Shown one piece after another: positions 37,642 through 49,148 of a stretch of 64,000 bases of DNA; the first letter of the stretch is position 1; each line of letters begins with the position of its first letter. The notes beneath the pieces were generated by a model. It searched no databases. It was not told where the DNA came from and saw nothing but the letters and a program-made list of their open reading frames with translations. The DNA is taken from assembly GCF_963675165.1 (NCBI RefSeq), contig NC_087380.1, positions 4,455,803 to 4,519,802 on the forward strand, in the 5' to 3' direction. Made by a program: the position numbers and the translations under genes. The DNA comes from Halichondria panicea. Lineage: Eukaryota > Porifera > Demospongiae > Suberitida > Halichondriidae.

Positions 37642-38237
37642 GGTGGAAAAGAAACAAACTGTCTACCAGAACAGGTACTGTATATATATTAATTATTATG
37701 TAGGCTATGTAAGGGTGACGTCATAAGAGAAAATACGGGTGGAATTGTATGCCCCCCAAAATTATGGACCCCCAGAAAACATTTTGACCTCTCGATCTTG
37801 AAGTTACCGTATATGCTTGATCAGGAGCCGCGGCTACTCAATGTTTCATTTTGCTGGAAGAGGAGGCTACAATTCAAGAGAGGCCACTGTTCAAGAGCGG
37901 CGTTTATTAGCTCCAGATAATTTAGTTTGTCATCAAAAGTTGTTTTCACCTGCATAAACTTGAACTCTGCCATGAGAAAGTCTTTGTGAAGCACTAACAA
38001 GCTGCTACTTGTAGCTACGTACACGTAGCTAGCTGCTAGTACATGTAATAATTTTTTTGGCTGCCACGTGCAGAAATGCTAGAGTCAAAGTTCACTGAGG
38101 CTACTATTTGAGAGCGGCTACTAAATGTTTCATTTTGCTAGCAAGGGAGGCTACTATTTGAGTGCGGCCTTTATACAAGAGCGGCCTCTGATCGAGCATA
38201 TACGGTACTCCGAAAGAGGTGTTTCCACAAGATCAAG
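37642..38237. promoter_or_regulatory. Divergent GET3 / GNS intergenic region
   Basis: The two genes start 596 bases apart. All but about 160 bases next to GET3 and 30 next to GNS is a MITE (37805-38207). Confidence 0.55.
37805..38207. mobile_element. 403-bp TACCGTATATGCTTGATC foldback (family F) in the GET3/GNS promoter region
   Basis: Ends TACCGTATATGCTTGATCAG and GATCGAGCATATACGGTA. The interior repeats GAGGCTAC / GAGCGGC words. It ends 30 bases before the GNS start codon. Confidence 0.82.
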
Positions 38238-41200
38238 ATGCAGTATGCTGTGTGGTTGTTCATGTTGCTGTTAAACTTGTCTGAATGCAAGCCCAATATA
38301 GGTACATCTGTAGTATTATGTTGTGTAGCTAGGATCGTACAAGAGGGTGGTAAATAAAAATACACATACATGCTGCATGCACCATGCATAGCTAGTAGTC
38401 TGGGGGCCAGACCTTTTTCTCAGAGGGGGGAGGGGGAAGAGAGAAAGAGGTATGGATACTCTTGCAGCACTTCCGTGTGCTCTTGGAATGTCAATAGGGA
38501 GGAGACTGTGATATTGGAGGTTATAAAGAAGGAGTAGATGTAGCAATACCGTACGGGTAGAAAATTTCGAGGTGTTTTTAATTTTTCGCGTTTTTCATGG
38601 GTGGCTGCAGAACACGAAAATTAAAACCCGCGAAAGGCTTTGTTTACGCATGCGAGATAGTGACACACTCTAACTCCACGAAATTTACTATAATTATACC
38701 CACGAAATTTTCCAAATAAGACAGAATATTGAATTGCACGAAAATTTACACCCTCGAAATTTTCTACCCGTACGGTACTCTCATTTCATTGGCTGTATCT
38801 AAATTCCATTGGCTGTAATCCAAATTCCACAGAGGCAATACTCGCATTTCATTGGGTTAAAAATCACATGACATAGGATATGCATTTCATTGGCTCTGGC
38901 CACATTCCGCTAGAGCACACGGAAATGCTGCAAGAGTCTCCAGACCTAATCCTAGCTCTCTTGATTTTGCCCCCGAGCTATTAGGTCTGGCCCCCAGGCT
39001 AGCATAGCTAGCTAGATCTAGATACTATAAATTTATAGTATCGCATGCACAAAATTAATGCCCCGACGTACTTTTCGGAAGATGACCTACTGGCCTTTGT
39101 AACATAGACACTATTATCATCTATGCCTTCATATAAACTACCTATAGTTTTGTCCCTATCCAGTGTACATTCTAACTGATGATCAGGACATTAAGCTGGG
39201 TGGTGTGAGCAATCAGACATACGTCAATGATTTGCTAGCTTCTGAGGGACTGTCATTCACCAATGCCTTTGTGACCACTCCAGTATGTTGTCCCTCGAGG
39301 TGAGCTTTGGATGCTTACATGACCTAGATCTATTGCTTCAGAAACTGAAAATTCTCAAGACAGTTAAATAAAACAGGGGCGGATCCAGGGGTAGGGAGTA
39401 CTAGGGCAGTGGCGGATCCAGAGGAGGATCTTTAGGTTCAATTGAACCCCCCTGTGAGACATAAGTGAATGGGAGGCTGAAGCCACTACTAGGCACTATA
39501 GCTATAGCTAGTTTTTCTTTCATACTACTTTTAATAAAAGCACCGCAGGTGCTGATGCCTCGGTGGAGGTGCCAAAGCTACATAACTTAATATCTAGCTT
39601 ATATACACACATTGATTATAATTATCATGATGAACATTGCTGCATGCAAAATCCAGAATCACAGGGAAACTCAAAGAGTGGGTAATGATCGACGATGATT
39701 GTTGTTAATAACGATCGATGCCAAAAGTTCAAGTCTAAAATTAATGGCAAGTCAGCAGAGCCTTGCAGCTCTCTTCTTAGTTGGGCTGAGCCCGACCGTC
39801 CCTGGCGGGAGGTCGGGTTTCAAGCCTATGTCAGGATTTGTCTTGCTGAATTGTGTAACACGCTGATAAGCAGCAATGAATAATCATTAATTTTATTCTA
39901 TGAATATTATTATTCTGAAAGTGGGTGTTAACCAATTTTACCTTGCTTGAGGTTGCGCAACCGGACGTGACACAGACCACAGTAGAAATGCTGCAATCCG
40001 ATTGGGCTGCAACTATAGTTGCAGCAAATACAAATCCTGACATAGGCTTGAAACCCTACCTCCCGTCAGGGACGGTCGGGCTCCGCCCAACTACTCTCTT
40101 CTCACTCTTGCAGCTACCAATAGCTAGCGTTCTAGTGCAGGGCTAACTACTAAGTAGAGTAGCAACACTCGGTGAACAAGTTTTGCTACGAACTCTTTTG
40201 AAAAGGCTGCAATGGCATTCCAAGTAAGCAAAACTAGGCATAACTCGAGAACGAAGCTTTATTTTTGAAATCCACAAATACCAAGCCAAGAAAACATGAC
40301 TAGAAGCCTATAGAAACTCTTACTTGCACTTCATTGATCCTTGAGCAGCTGAAACAGCTAGTCTACACACACAGACACACAAACACACTACCGTATACCT
40401 CGCTTGCGCATGCGCACCATACCAAGGCATAATCACTTAGGCCACTCCAAGTGATACTCTGGTTTCTGGTCCACCGCCCGCATTAGATTTTATTGTTGGA
40501 TTTCTATCTCCTACGCATGCACAGAATGGTTCATGTGGTATAAAATAGTGTGATAATAGCAAAATAATGAGATTCATAAGGTGAAATTGATAATGACATA
40601 ATGAGAAAAGCCGCCCGCCCGCATGCAATTAGGATCAAAAACCAGAGTGTCACTTGGAGTGGCCTTACTTTCAAGTCCTGTTAAGGCTTGTTTATGCCGT
40701 TTTAGTGACTAAAAGGCTAAAAACTCTCGCATGCTGATTGCAGACTGTTAGTGCTGACAGGTAATATTCAATAATGTAATGCGCACGCTGATTTGTTTAG
40801 TAGAAGCATAGATTATAGAGGTGGAAACGCATGCGTGGACTCAGTACAATTCTGGCCCATCCGTGGTTCGCCTACGCCCACGCAATGCTGTTGTGGCAAC
40901 AGAAGCAAGGCGTCTTTCAGAAGGACAGAGAAGTGCCTTGGCCTCAGCTAGGGGTATTGCACAGGGCTATGCCAGCGAGTACTGTGATCTTATGTACCTA
41001 GTATAGTTATAACCTTAACCTAGAAGTGTCTACTAAAGTAGTTTCATGAGTTTTTTTAGCTTTCCTTGACTGGCTGAGGATTGTGGGTTTTTTTTTATCT
41101 CTCCAAGAAGAAGTACAGCCTGTTCGAGATTGAAGACAAGTACAGTGGTGTGTTAAGTGTGTTTTGAATGTAGCAACTTTATGATTGACTCTCCAAGGTA

Positions 41201-44200
41201 GTATTTGCAGACAAATTTATTATCACACTCGTGACTTTCACTTGTTTCACAAGAAAGGGGTGTCCACAGTTAATTGGTCTGGTGCCATTTGTCAAAGGCA
41301 TAGTCAGTAGTCCGTGAGATAAGTATTAAAGACAAAATTCAGTCGCAGAAAGAAGTATCTATAACAAGCAGTCTAAAAAGAGTTTAATCACAGAATTCAA
41401 TCACAGAAAGTAGTATCTATAACAAGCAGTGAAAGTGGTTTGTGGCTTACCAGGACCTCAACAAACATGAACAAGCCAGGATCTGGGGGTTCAAAGTGGA
41501 TTCTCTTACACGTGGTATTGAGTGCGCATGCGCATTACATCTAGGAATAAGGGGGGTGTCTGCAAGTTCAATAATGGCTACTAAAATAGCTAGCTTCTTT
41601 AGCAGTTCTTTCTCAGTGGCGTAGGCAGAGAGAGGCTGACGGGGCTAGAGCCCCCCCCCCCTTTTGTGCTCCATCAACTCCAACTCAGCTTGAATCACCG
41701 TGATCTGTCAATGTATTCTGCACTGTACTGCATGCATAGTTAATTATAGAAGGATGTCATTCAATGGAAATGTGGGCAGGGCCACCTAATCCGCATGCTG
41801 ACTGCTGAAGAAAAGTGATGACCTTTTTTTAGGTAAAATTCCATGTTATTCAGCACCTGCTCTGGCCCTGCTCAACCGATTTGTGCCCTGCCCTTCCCAA
41901 AATTCTGGCTACGCCACTGTTTCTGACTCTTGTAGCTAACAAAAATCTAGCGCTTTAGTGCAATGCTAACTCGAATAGAAAGTTCTCAAGAGGAATTAGT
42001 ACTGAAAGACACCCTTGCAGTTGACTTTATAAAAGTGAATTTTCCTGATAATATAAATTCATTGAACGTTTCTTTCTTTATAACTCTGTATATTGGACAC
42101 ACCCACATATGTGGCAATCCTTAGTTTGGTCACGTGAGTGGGCGTGTCCAATAACGTAGTAAAAATGAGACGTTCAAACAATTTCTTTCTGCATGCACGA
42201 ATTCCTGCCATGCACAGTAACCTGTGAAGTGAACAGATTACAGCTGTTTGTATGACCAAGGGTTTTGTGTAATAGCAAGAGTCCATAATAATAGAGAGAG
42301 AGTATCGAATGGTGCATACTTGATCAGATGTATTCGGAAAGTAACGTGACTTCCTGTCTAAAATGCGTAATTATTGCTGCCTCAAGGCAAGTGGCAGCTC
42401 CAGGCGCTCGAATTGGTCAGATATCAAAGGCAATTAATGCTTCGTTTTATACTCTCTCTCTCTCTCTTCCATCTATTATAATAGTTAGTGCTAATTACGC
42501 TTACACCAGACACAACCGATTATACTTTTGTTACTAGGTCCTCCATCCTTACTGGAAAGTATGTTCACAACCACTACACATATGAAAACTCAGTGGATGC
42601 TGGATGCAATGCACCTACATGGAGGTCACTGAATGAGAACTCTACTATCGGAACCTATCTACAAAAAGCTGGATACAAGACTGGATTCTTTGGCAAGTAT
42701 AATGAATTCTTTTCACCTTCATCTTTAGGTTCTCTAGCACGTACATTCTTTAAATGATCTAATGCCAATAATTATAGGCAAATATCTCAACAACTATGGG
42801 CTGCCAGCATCAGGTGTTGGGCCCGAGCACATTCCTCCAGGCTGGAGCACATGGTTCGGTCTCATTGGGAACAGGTATGCTGCTACTGTTACTTCAGAAT
42901 TAAATTGCTATGAACGTCATCCATACCTGCAGCAAATATTATGATTATTCTGTATCGAACAATGGAGTTTTGGAAAAGCATGGTCACTCATATGAAAAGG
43001 ACTATTTTACAGACCTTGTTCGTAACCACTCGGTTCAATTTATTAAGGCTTCTACAGATTCCCCATTCTTTGCTTACATAGCCACCCCAGCACCACACAG
43101 AGATGCTGAACCTGCCCCCCAGTATGCCAACGTCTTCAAGGGAAAGGTAGCTCCAAGAACTGCATCCTATGGTCAGCATGGAAAGAACAAGCACTGGATA
43201 ATTTCTGAGGGTGGGCTTGTTTAATTTAGCATTCACTGACTGTAGAGATTGCCTTCCCGCAGGAACTCCTTCTCTTACCAGTAATGGCGCACAACTCATT
43301 GACAATCTCTACCAGGACAGAAAGGAAACACTACTCTCTGTTGATGACTTGGTTAAAGAGGTAGTCTCCACACTCGAGGTTGGCGTCATTCCATATTGTA
43401 GTGTCGTAGTAAATTCTTTTTAGTCGGGGGGGGGGGGGCAGATGGGCTGCTGCCCATATACATAGTAAGGGGAGACAATTTAACTGAAGTTGCATTTAAC
43501 CTGTTTAAGATTTCCTTAAAACCTCCATGCAGAAGAAAGGAGAGTAAGCGCTCTCAGGTTTTAGTTTAGGGGCCAGGACCCTTTGCTTCTTCACTCTTAT
43601 GCCAGTGCATGGTTTCAATTGGAGAATATTCCAAGGATACGTATACAGTGCATCCAGTCTAGAGAGTAGTGTTGTCATGGAAACATTTTTGGATATGCTG
43701 TAGTTTATTTATTCACCTACACAAAAGGTATCAGCACCGTTTCTTAGAAATGTTCCAATCAAAAGATATAATACTTAAGTACAACTAACTCACACACTTG
43801 TGGTATTCTACATGTACTCTCTAGAATGCGCTGTAACTATTCTGAGGAACTAATCCTGCAGTAAACTTCCATCCTCAATGTATGTTAATTTCTTCTGCCC
43901 TGTTCTGTACCGTAGAGTGAAGGAATCCTTGATAATACATTTATCTTTTACAACAGTGACCATGGTGAGCTTACTACAGTTTACCACATGAGTGCATCAT
44001 GTTCTGTCTATATTTAGGTTACCATCTTGGTCAGTTCAATCAAAGGGTAAGTGTGATACAACTGACAGTGAAACCACACTAAGTATTTGTGCGTTGCATA
44101 TGCATGGAAAGGTTGTCCTTCAGAGGTTTTAATCTAACTATAGCGGGTAATTTCCGTGGGGTAAAATATTCATTATTTTTGTGGGCAAGCTGACTTCTAC

Positions 44201-47200
44201 GAAACCTAGGTGTAGTTATTGGAACGCATGCAATGCAGTGCAGGCTGAAATTTGAAAACCATCCCAACGAAAATTACCCGCTATACGTCATTCTCGGAAG
44301 AATCCAACCCGGTCCAAAACAATAGATGTGTGATTATAATTATAGGGTGAGAAACGCCAGGTTTATGACGAGAACATACGTGTGCCACTGATAGTGCGCG
44401 GACCAGGGATTGCACCTAACACAGTTACAGAAGCACTGGCTCTCAACATTGATATGGTGGGTATTTAGTGAGTTATAGTGTGCACGTTATATAAAGTGGG
44501 GGCATGATGGTTGTTTACAATGTATAATTCATTCCAAATAAGTGACTCAATGTGTTCCCAGCAATACTATGTTGCTTCTGAACATGTAGGCACCAACGTT
44601 CATTGATTTCGCTGGCCTGCCAATTCCTGACAGCATGGATGGGGTCTCTCTAAAAGAAACACTCGAGGGAGGGAAAATTGAGGTAATATTATCCTACATG
44701 CAGGCAGTAGTGCTTGTTTTGTTTGCAACCTCAAATACAAGCATCCATGACCATTCCCAAAATTGACTTGATATTATATGCCTCTGTTACGCTAGCCTCG
44801 ATCCCAGGCCGCACTTCCTCCAAGAGTGGGCCTGGTATCAACTGCTTGAGCATGCGCTAATACCCCCCCGGTATCTGGGGGCTTATGGATAACATCGTAT
44901 ATGCTCAGTAAACAATGACATCACAACAAACGGAAGTGGATTGAAGGAAGTAGATAGAAAGTTTGCTTGAAGGTTTCTAGCCCATCGGATAGCATTCTCT
45001 GATAGCTACCCTTAGCCTGCTATGTTAATAAAAGACTCACACCTGCAACAGTGTGAATGACAATCGTCTGAACGGAGTGAAAGCTGACAAGAGCCTATAT
45101 AGATAAGCCACACCCATTGTTTGAACCCTTTCTCGGTATAGATAAATAGTTAGCTAAGTGATACTAGACAGGCTAGATCTAAATAGAAACAGGTTCTATT
45201 CCGCTATATGCAATTGAAATACTGTAGCTAAGCTATAGCAAGCATTCATGCAAATTGACTTCACTATTGCTGTGCCAACAATTCTTAGGTAGAGAGCAAA
45301 GTGAGTACAAAATGGCTGCAGGAGCACAAAATACAGTGATGGAGGCCCTGGGTGGGGCTCACATGAACAAAGAGAGGAAATGTTAACAATAGTGAGGCTA
45401 AATGCTAGAGTCCAAAAGTACAACTTGACAGCAGCAAATTATGGTTTAAATTGTAGTAAATATTACGTAATAAGGTATAACATGTATGCACCAACACCTA
45501 ACTTGCGGGGAAAGTCTACTATACTAATGCTTTCTATTAGAAAGGAAATAGTTGTACAACAACCCTACAGCTTTGTCTGTAGCTAGCTAGCTATAATAAT
45601 AATTATATGACTTTTGGATATTAAATATGAATATGATTAATTCATATAGGAAATTTAGGGGAAAAAATATCCAATAATTTTGCACATGCGCAAGCAGTTG
45701 ATAGCAGGCCTTCTTTTAAATTCTCTTGAAAGCCGGTGAAGGAGGCTACTGTTACGCATGTGCTCAAGCTCGTGTGTGATTTGATTTGTGGATATTCAAA
45801 CTAAAAGCTAGTGTGATTACTGAAAGCTATTGAATTCAGACACTCTGTGCGTACCAAAATCTCTACTTAGTACTTATCTCTGATACTGCAGCAAACGTTC
45901 CACTAGCTGTCAAAGCCATAATAATAATTATTGCACCAATTGTTGCATCAATGTTGCCCATTCCTCCTTAGTCTATCACGTGTTGATATTATGGGCTTTG
46001 AGCTTTGACATTCTTTTTAGCAACAACAATCTTGGTCGATCATTTCCCACTCTTTTTGCATAATTCCTGCAATCCTTGTATCTTATCAGTGCACTGGAAT
46101 GTGCATGCAGGGGAGTTTCTCTAATTACAGGAAATTCTGCAATGTGCACCCAGTTTCCAAACGACTACAACCCGAAAGTGAGGTAGATTTCCTCTCGGGC
46201 TCGATCTCTCTAGACAATTCACCATAATTATTCATGTACGTGTAACTATTGCGCATGCGCAATAACGTTATACTGGGCGTGGCTGTTATGTTAATCTAGC
46301 TAGCAGTTCATTAAGTGCTAGTTCAGTGCAGCAGTTTTACTTTTGTTTTCAGCATGCAGATATCCATTCTAAGGTATGCACTGATCACCACAGGACCAAT
46401 AATTAAAACCTTGTAGCGTGCACTTGAATTAATTAGGACTGTGCCATTTGGCTTTAGTTGATTGTGTGGTACATAGCATAATTATAGCATTGTCATATAT
46501 ACATCCACGACTTAATTGGCGATTCATTGCATGCATGCTTCTTGATACCTCCCGTTTTTCTTTTTTCAGGACTCTTACAACTTTGCTGTGGAATACTTTG
46601 GAGAAGGTTCACCATTTGGACATGACGTTTTTTATACTGGACCAAATATTCCTTTTATTCATGGTGAAGTATATTTTGCCGTTCTTATTACACGTACATG
46701 TATACACATTCACCTTTTGATACTGGTACAGATTGTACTAACAATACTTGGTATGCCATTCGTTCCTTCTCCACAATTGGGTCAGCCAAGAAGTATGACA
46801 CCACTCTGTCTCACTACTACATTAAAGGTGGGTTTGAAATGTTGTGTGTCCAACATCTATAAAATGCGGTGTGACGTTATCGCTGCACAATGTGTAATGT
46901 TATACCTGTTTCATAGATTCATTGTTACCACCTGATGAAAGAGATGATCTCTATTTTACTGAAATGTATGATCTTACAGAGGTAAGGAATTACATGTAAA
47001 CTTTGTTCATTTACAGTTGCAAGTGTCTGTATGCCAACATTTTCAATTGTCACTTGTGTACGTGTTAGGATCCTTGGCAGTTAAACAACCTCAAGAATGG
47101 CGATCTCAGTCAGGATTTAACAATGATGCTCAGTAAGATGAATACCCACCTCAACAAACTTGCTAAATGCTCCGGTAGGGACTGCCGAGAGTTGAGAGTC

Positions 47201-47212
47201 ACTGAACTCTGA
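38238..47212 (+). CDS. GNS: N-acetylglucosamine-6-sulfatase (GNS), lysosomal
   Basis: Fourteen exons: 38238-38301, 39164-39299, 42538-42692, 42778-42874, 42933-43210, 43263-43378, 43916-43964, 44018-44046, 44346-44456, 44590-44682, 46570-46663, 46732-46827, 46917-46981, 47069-47212; 1,527 bases, 508 residues (human 552). The enzyme removes 6-sulfate from N-acetylglucosamine in heparan and keratan sulfate. The signal peptide (WLFMLLLNLSEC) is in exon 1. The metal-site motif LTDDQD is at 25-30. The formylglycine site CCPSR is at 63-67, split by intron 2 after the first two bases of Arg codon 67. IATPAPHRDAEPAPQY, GKNKHWI, LLSVDDLV, NSDHGYHLGQF and VPLIVRGPG are further GNS blocks. Cysteines CSGRDCREL lie near the C terminus, as in the human protein. 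Intron 3 is GC-AG. Introns 2 (3.2 kb) and 10 (1.9 kb) carry repeats. Confidence 0.96.
38396..39001. mobile_element. 606-bp TAGTCTGGGGG foldback with ~10-bp target duplication, GNS intron 1
   Basis: The ends TAGTCTGGGGGCCAGACCT and AGGTCTGGCCCCCAGGCTA are inverted, as are inner blocks around CTCTTGCAGCACTTCCGTGT. GCATAGCTAG directly flanks both sides. A second foldback (38551-38776) is nested inside. Confidence 0.83.
38551..38776. mobile_element. 226-bp TACCGTACGGGTAG foldback nested in the previous element
   Basis: TACCGTACGGGTAGAAAATT and AATTTTCTACCCGTACGGTA are perfect inverted ends. The interior repeats CGAAATTTTC words on both strands. It is related in style to family B. Confidence 0.85.
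39533..40435 (+). mobile_element. Family A MITE interrupted by an AGTTGGGC element
   Basis: Starts AAAGCACCGCAGGTGCTGAT; ends TACCGTATACCTCGCTTGCG...AAGGCATAAT. The nested element is at 39779-40092. Confidence 0.82.
39779..40092. mobile_element. 314-bp AGTTGGGC foldback nested in family A
   Basis: Long inverted ends: AGTTGGGCTGAGCCCGACCG against CGGTCGGGCTCCGCCCAACT, continuing through AAGCCTATGTCAGGATTTG for about 70 bases. A related copy with one end replaced occupies 53558-53823. Confidence 0.82.
41435..42020 (+). mobile_element. Family H MITE interrupted by a CAGTGGCG element
   Basis: Shares GTGGCTTACCAGG, GCGCATGCGCATTACATC and CTAGCGCTTTAGTGCA with the 13435-14060 copy. Split by the insert at 41614-41919. 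Confidence 0.72.
41614..41919. mobile_element. 306-bp CAGTGGCGTAG element, TTTCT target duplication
   Basis: Ends CAGTGGCGTAGGCAG and CTGGCTACGCCACTG. TTTCT directly flanks both sides (41609-41613, 41920-41924). A solo related end, GCAGTGGCGGATCCAG, is at 39404. Confidence 0.78.
42693..42777 (+). other. GC-AG intron (GNS intron 3)
   Basis: The donor is G/GCAAGT and the acceptor ATTATAG/GC. Only this pair gives the conserved FFGKYLNNYG; the GTATAA four bases later shifts the frame. Confidence 0.85.
44129..44292. mobile_element. Family B foldback in GNS intron 8
   Basis: CTATAGCGGGTAATTTCCGT and AAAATTACCCGCTATACG are inverted ends. The interior (GGGCAAGCTGACTTCTACGA, GCAATGCAGTGC) matches the copy at 61436-61657. 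Confidence 0.78.
44683..46569. other. GNS intron 10 (1.9 kb)
   Basis: Begins with a one-ended repeat at about 44793-44870 (TAGCCTCGATCCCAGGCCGC, shared with 55799-55870). A reverse family A fragment lies near 45980-46090 (GACATTCTTTTTAGCAACAA). The rest shows nothing I can assign. Confidence 0.5.
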
Positions 47213-47254
47213 TAAGATTTATAGTTTTTACACGTATTTATCCCCTGCATGTAT

Positions 47255-47260
47255 AATAAA
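47255..47260 (+). terminator. Candidate AATAAA poly(A) signal for GNS
   Basis: AATAAA lies 43 bases past the GNS stop, within the 149-bp gap to the convergent dehydrogenase gene. Confidence 0.6.
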
Positions 47261-47361
47261 TAGCTAGATATCGTTTAAGCTAAAATTAAATTGACATTGT
47301 TAAAAGTTCATAGCATATCATGCATGCACTCAACACAGGTATAATTATGTCCATAGTCAGC

Positions 47362-48426
47362 TTAAGGTATTCGGCCTCCATCAATGGGAAGTGTCACTCC
47401 AGACATGTAGGAAGCATCATTGCTAGAAAGGAAAGCTACGACTGAAGCTACTTCCGACAGATTACCCAACCTTCTGAGTGGGGTTGAGGTGATCATTCTT
47501 TCTTCTTGTTCTTGAATATCACTTGCAGTGATTTCACTGCTATCACCTCGAGCTCGTTTTCGACAGCGTGCATTTCCCTTCACTTGAGTAGTCCACAAGC
47601 GACCTTCAAGTATCCCTGGAGCAACAGCATTCACTCTGATCCCATACGGTGCTAGATCCTTAGCTGCTGTCTTAGTCATGCCAACAACAGCAAATTTAGA
47701 TGCAGCGTAAGCAGCCATGTTTGCTGGCCCAATGAGACCAGCCACACTAGCCGAGTTGACAATAGCTCCACCTTTTTTTTGCTCAATCATGGCCTGTGAT
47801 ACATACTTCAAGCAAAGAAACACACCATAGATATTCACATTTGTAACACGGCTAAATTCACTTGCGGATTGCTCTTGAATTGGACAAAGTTCTCCTTGAA
47901 CACCTGCATTGTTAAAAAAAATATCTATACGACCAGTAGTTTTCATTACTTTCTCCACCATCTCCATTACATTTTTCTCGTTGGTAACATCAGCAGATAT
48001 GATGATTGGTTCTACTCCACCTAACATGGATAATTCATCTCGCTTTGCTTTCAAAATACTCTCAGTTCGAGGCAAATCAGAGAGTATCACTGTAGCACCT
48101 TCCTCAACAAACTTCTTCGCTGCTGTCCCACCTATGTCACCCGCAGCTCCTGTAATTAGCACCACCTTCCCGTCAAATTTACCCGCTTTAACCTCAAGAC
48201 CTGCTTGGCAGTTAGCAGTAGTGCATGTGTTACTTTTCTTCCAGACATATGCAAAAGCAGTGAGTCCACCTATTGCAACCAACATGGCTGGTGATACGAA
48301 GGGGTTGTTGTTCGGAATCCTGTAATTGGACATCTGCCTAAATCCTCGTAAAGCGCTGACTCTGATTGATCTCAGGCTGAGAACAGAAGCAAACGTGCGT
48401 GGTGTCACATTGGAGATGAACTGCAT
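47362..48426 (-). CDS. Membrane-anchored short-chain dehydrogenase/reductase, intronless
   Basis: One open frame of 354 residues. It is a classical SDR: the cofactor motif TGAAGDIG is at 92-99, NNAG at 172-175, the catalytic Ser at 227 (NSASVAG) and YxxxK as Tyr240/Lys244. VNAVAPG and SGVTLPIDGG close the fold. Residues 1-80 extend beyond a bare SDR: an Arg/Ser-rich, acid-poor leader that could target mitochondria, and a hydrophobic helix at about 46-62 (AMLVAIGGLTAFAYVW). That predicts a membrane-tethered enzyme. A basic insert (RCRKRARGDSSE, 288-299) sits in the substrate-loop region. The substrate cannot be told. It is intronless among intron-rich neighbours, so it may be a retrocopy or an old acquisition from bacteria. 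Convergent with GNS, 149 bases away. Confidence 0.93.
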   Translation of the reverse strand: MQFISNVTPRTFASVLSLRSIRVSALRGFRQMSNYRIPNNNPFVSPAMLVAIGGLTAFAYVWKKSNTCTTANCQAGLEVKAGKFDGKVVLITGAAGDIGGTAAKKFVEEGATVILSDLPRTESILKAKRDELSMLGGVEPIIISADVTNEKNVMEMVEKVMKTTGRIDIFFNNAGVQGELCPIQEQSASEFSRVTNVNIYGVFLCLKYVSQAMIEQKKGGAIVNSASVAGLIGPANMAAYAASKFAVVGMTKTAAKDLAPYGIRVNAVAPGILEGRLWTTQVKGNARCRKRARGDSSEITASDIQEQEERMITSTPLRRLGNLSEVASVVAFLSSNDASYMSGVTLPIDGGRIP

Positions 48427-48534
48427 ATTCGTGGACTTCCAATATTAATTAATTAAAGGTAAACATAATTTTGTCTTGTGTTAACGTTACTAAAGAAAAA
48501 TCAGACTGGGGATACCAGCTCTAATATTATAGTA

Positions 48535-49148
48535 GCCTCGATCCCAGCCTAGACTCGCAAGCCACTCCCTTTTCTCTGATCGGACGGGGGGCGGGCAGAG
48601 GAGGCTGGAACCACTTAACCTTAGCTAATTAAGGTCACTAATTGGATTTATCCAAACTTCTTTTGCAGACTACTTCAAGCCTAGTTTTTAGTGTGTATCA
48701 GTTTAAAACGTTATTTTTCAGGGGGGGTCAAATCTTATTTTCGCCAATTTTGCTCAGAAGCAGAGATACAATCAAAAGTCTTTCTCTTGTACTAGCCTCG
48801 ATATCATGAGCGGCTTGTTCTCGAGGTCACTGCATTGCTGGCTTTGAGACTTGTATCTCTGCTTCTGAGCAAAATTGGCGAAAATAAAATTTGACCCCCC
48901 CTGAAAAATAACGTTTTAAACTGATAGACACTAAAAATTAGGCTTGAAGTAGTCTGCAAGAGAAGTTTGGATAAATCCAATTAGTGACCTTAATTAGCTA
49001 AGGTTAAGTGGTTCCAGCCTCCTCTGGGGGGCGGGAGTCCAATCAGAGAAAAGGGAGTGGCTTGCGAGTCTAATCCCAGCCCCTCACTACTTTCTCTGGG
49101 GTCTTTCTGGGGTCTTTCTCAATTGAGAGCGGCCTGGAATCGAGGCTA
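48535..49148. mobile_element. 614-bp TAGCCTCGAT foldback with 9-bp target duplication
   Basis: TAGCCTCGATCCCAG and CTGGAATCGAGGCTA ends. Arms of over 200 bases are near-perfect (for example GGTTAAGTGGTTCCAGCCTC against GAGGCTGGAACCACTTAACC). Flanks are ATATTATAG and ATACTATAG, eight of nine identical. Confidence 0.87.

Larger units (their letters stand above)
39300..42537. other. GNS intron 2 (3.2 kb)
   Basis: Contains a family A MITE with a nested element (39533-40435), a family H MITE with a nested element (about 41435-42020) and a CT microsatellite at 42451-42467. Stretches 40440-41430 and 42020-42530 show no gene. A 61-codon open frame at 40821-41006 has no recognisable family. Confidence 0.6.

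Noticed and set aside
40821-41006. 61-codon frame in GNS intron 2 with a protein-like composition
   Set aside because: No recognisable family, no splice context that joins it to GNS in frame with conserved sequence, and it sits among repeats.
44793-44870. Another complete TAGCCTCGATCC foldback in GNS intron 10 (and 55799-55870)
   Set aside because: Only one end could be found at each place and no 9-bp flank pair, so listed only as one-ended repeats.
47909-48325. 138-codon open frame antisense to the dehydrogenase
   Set aside because: Shadow of the SDR coding strand; no independent motif.
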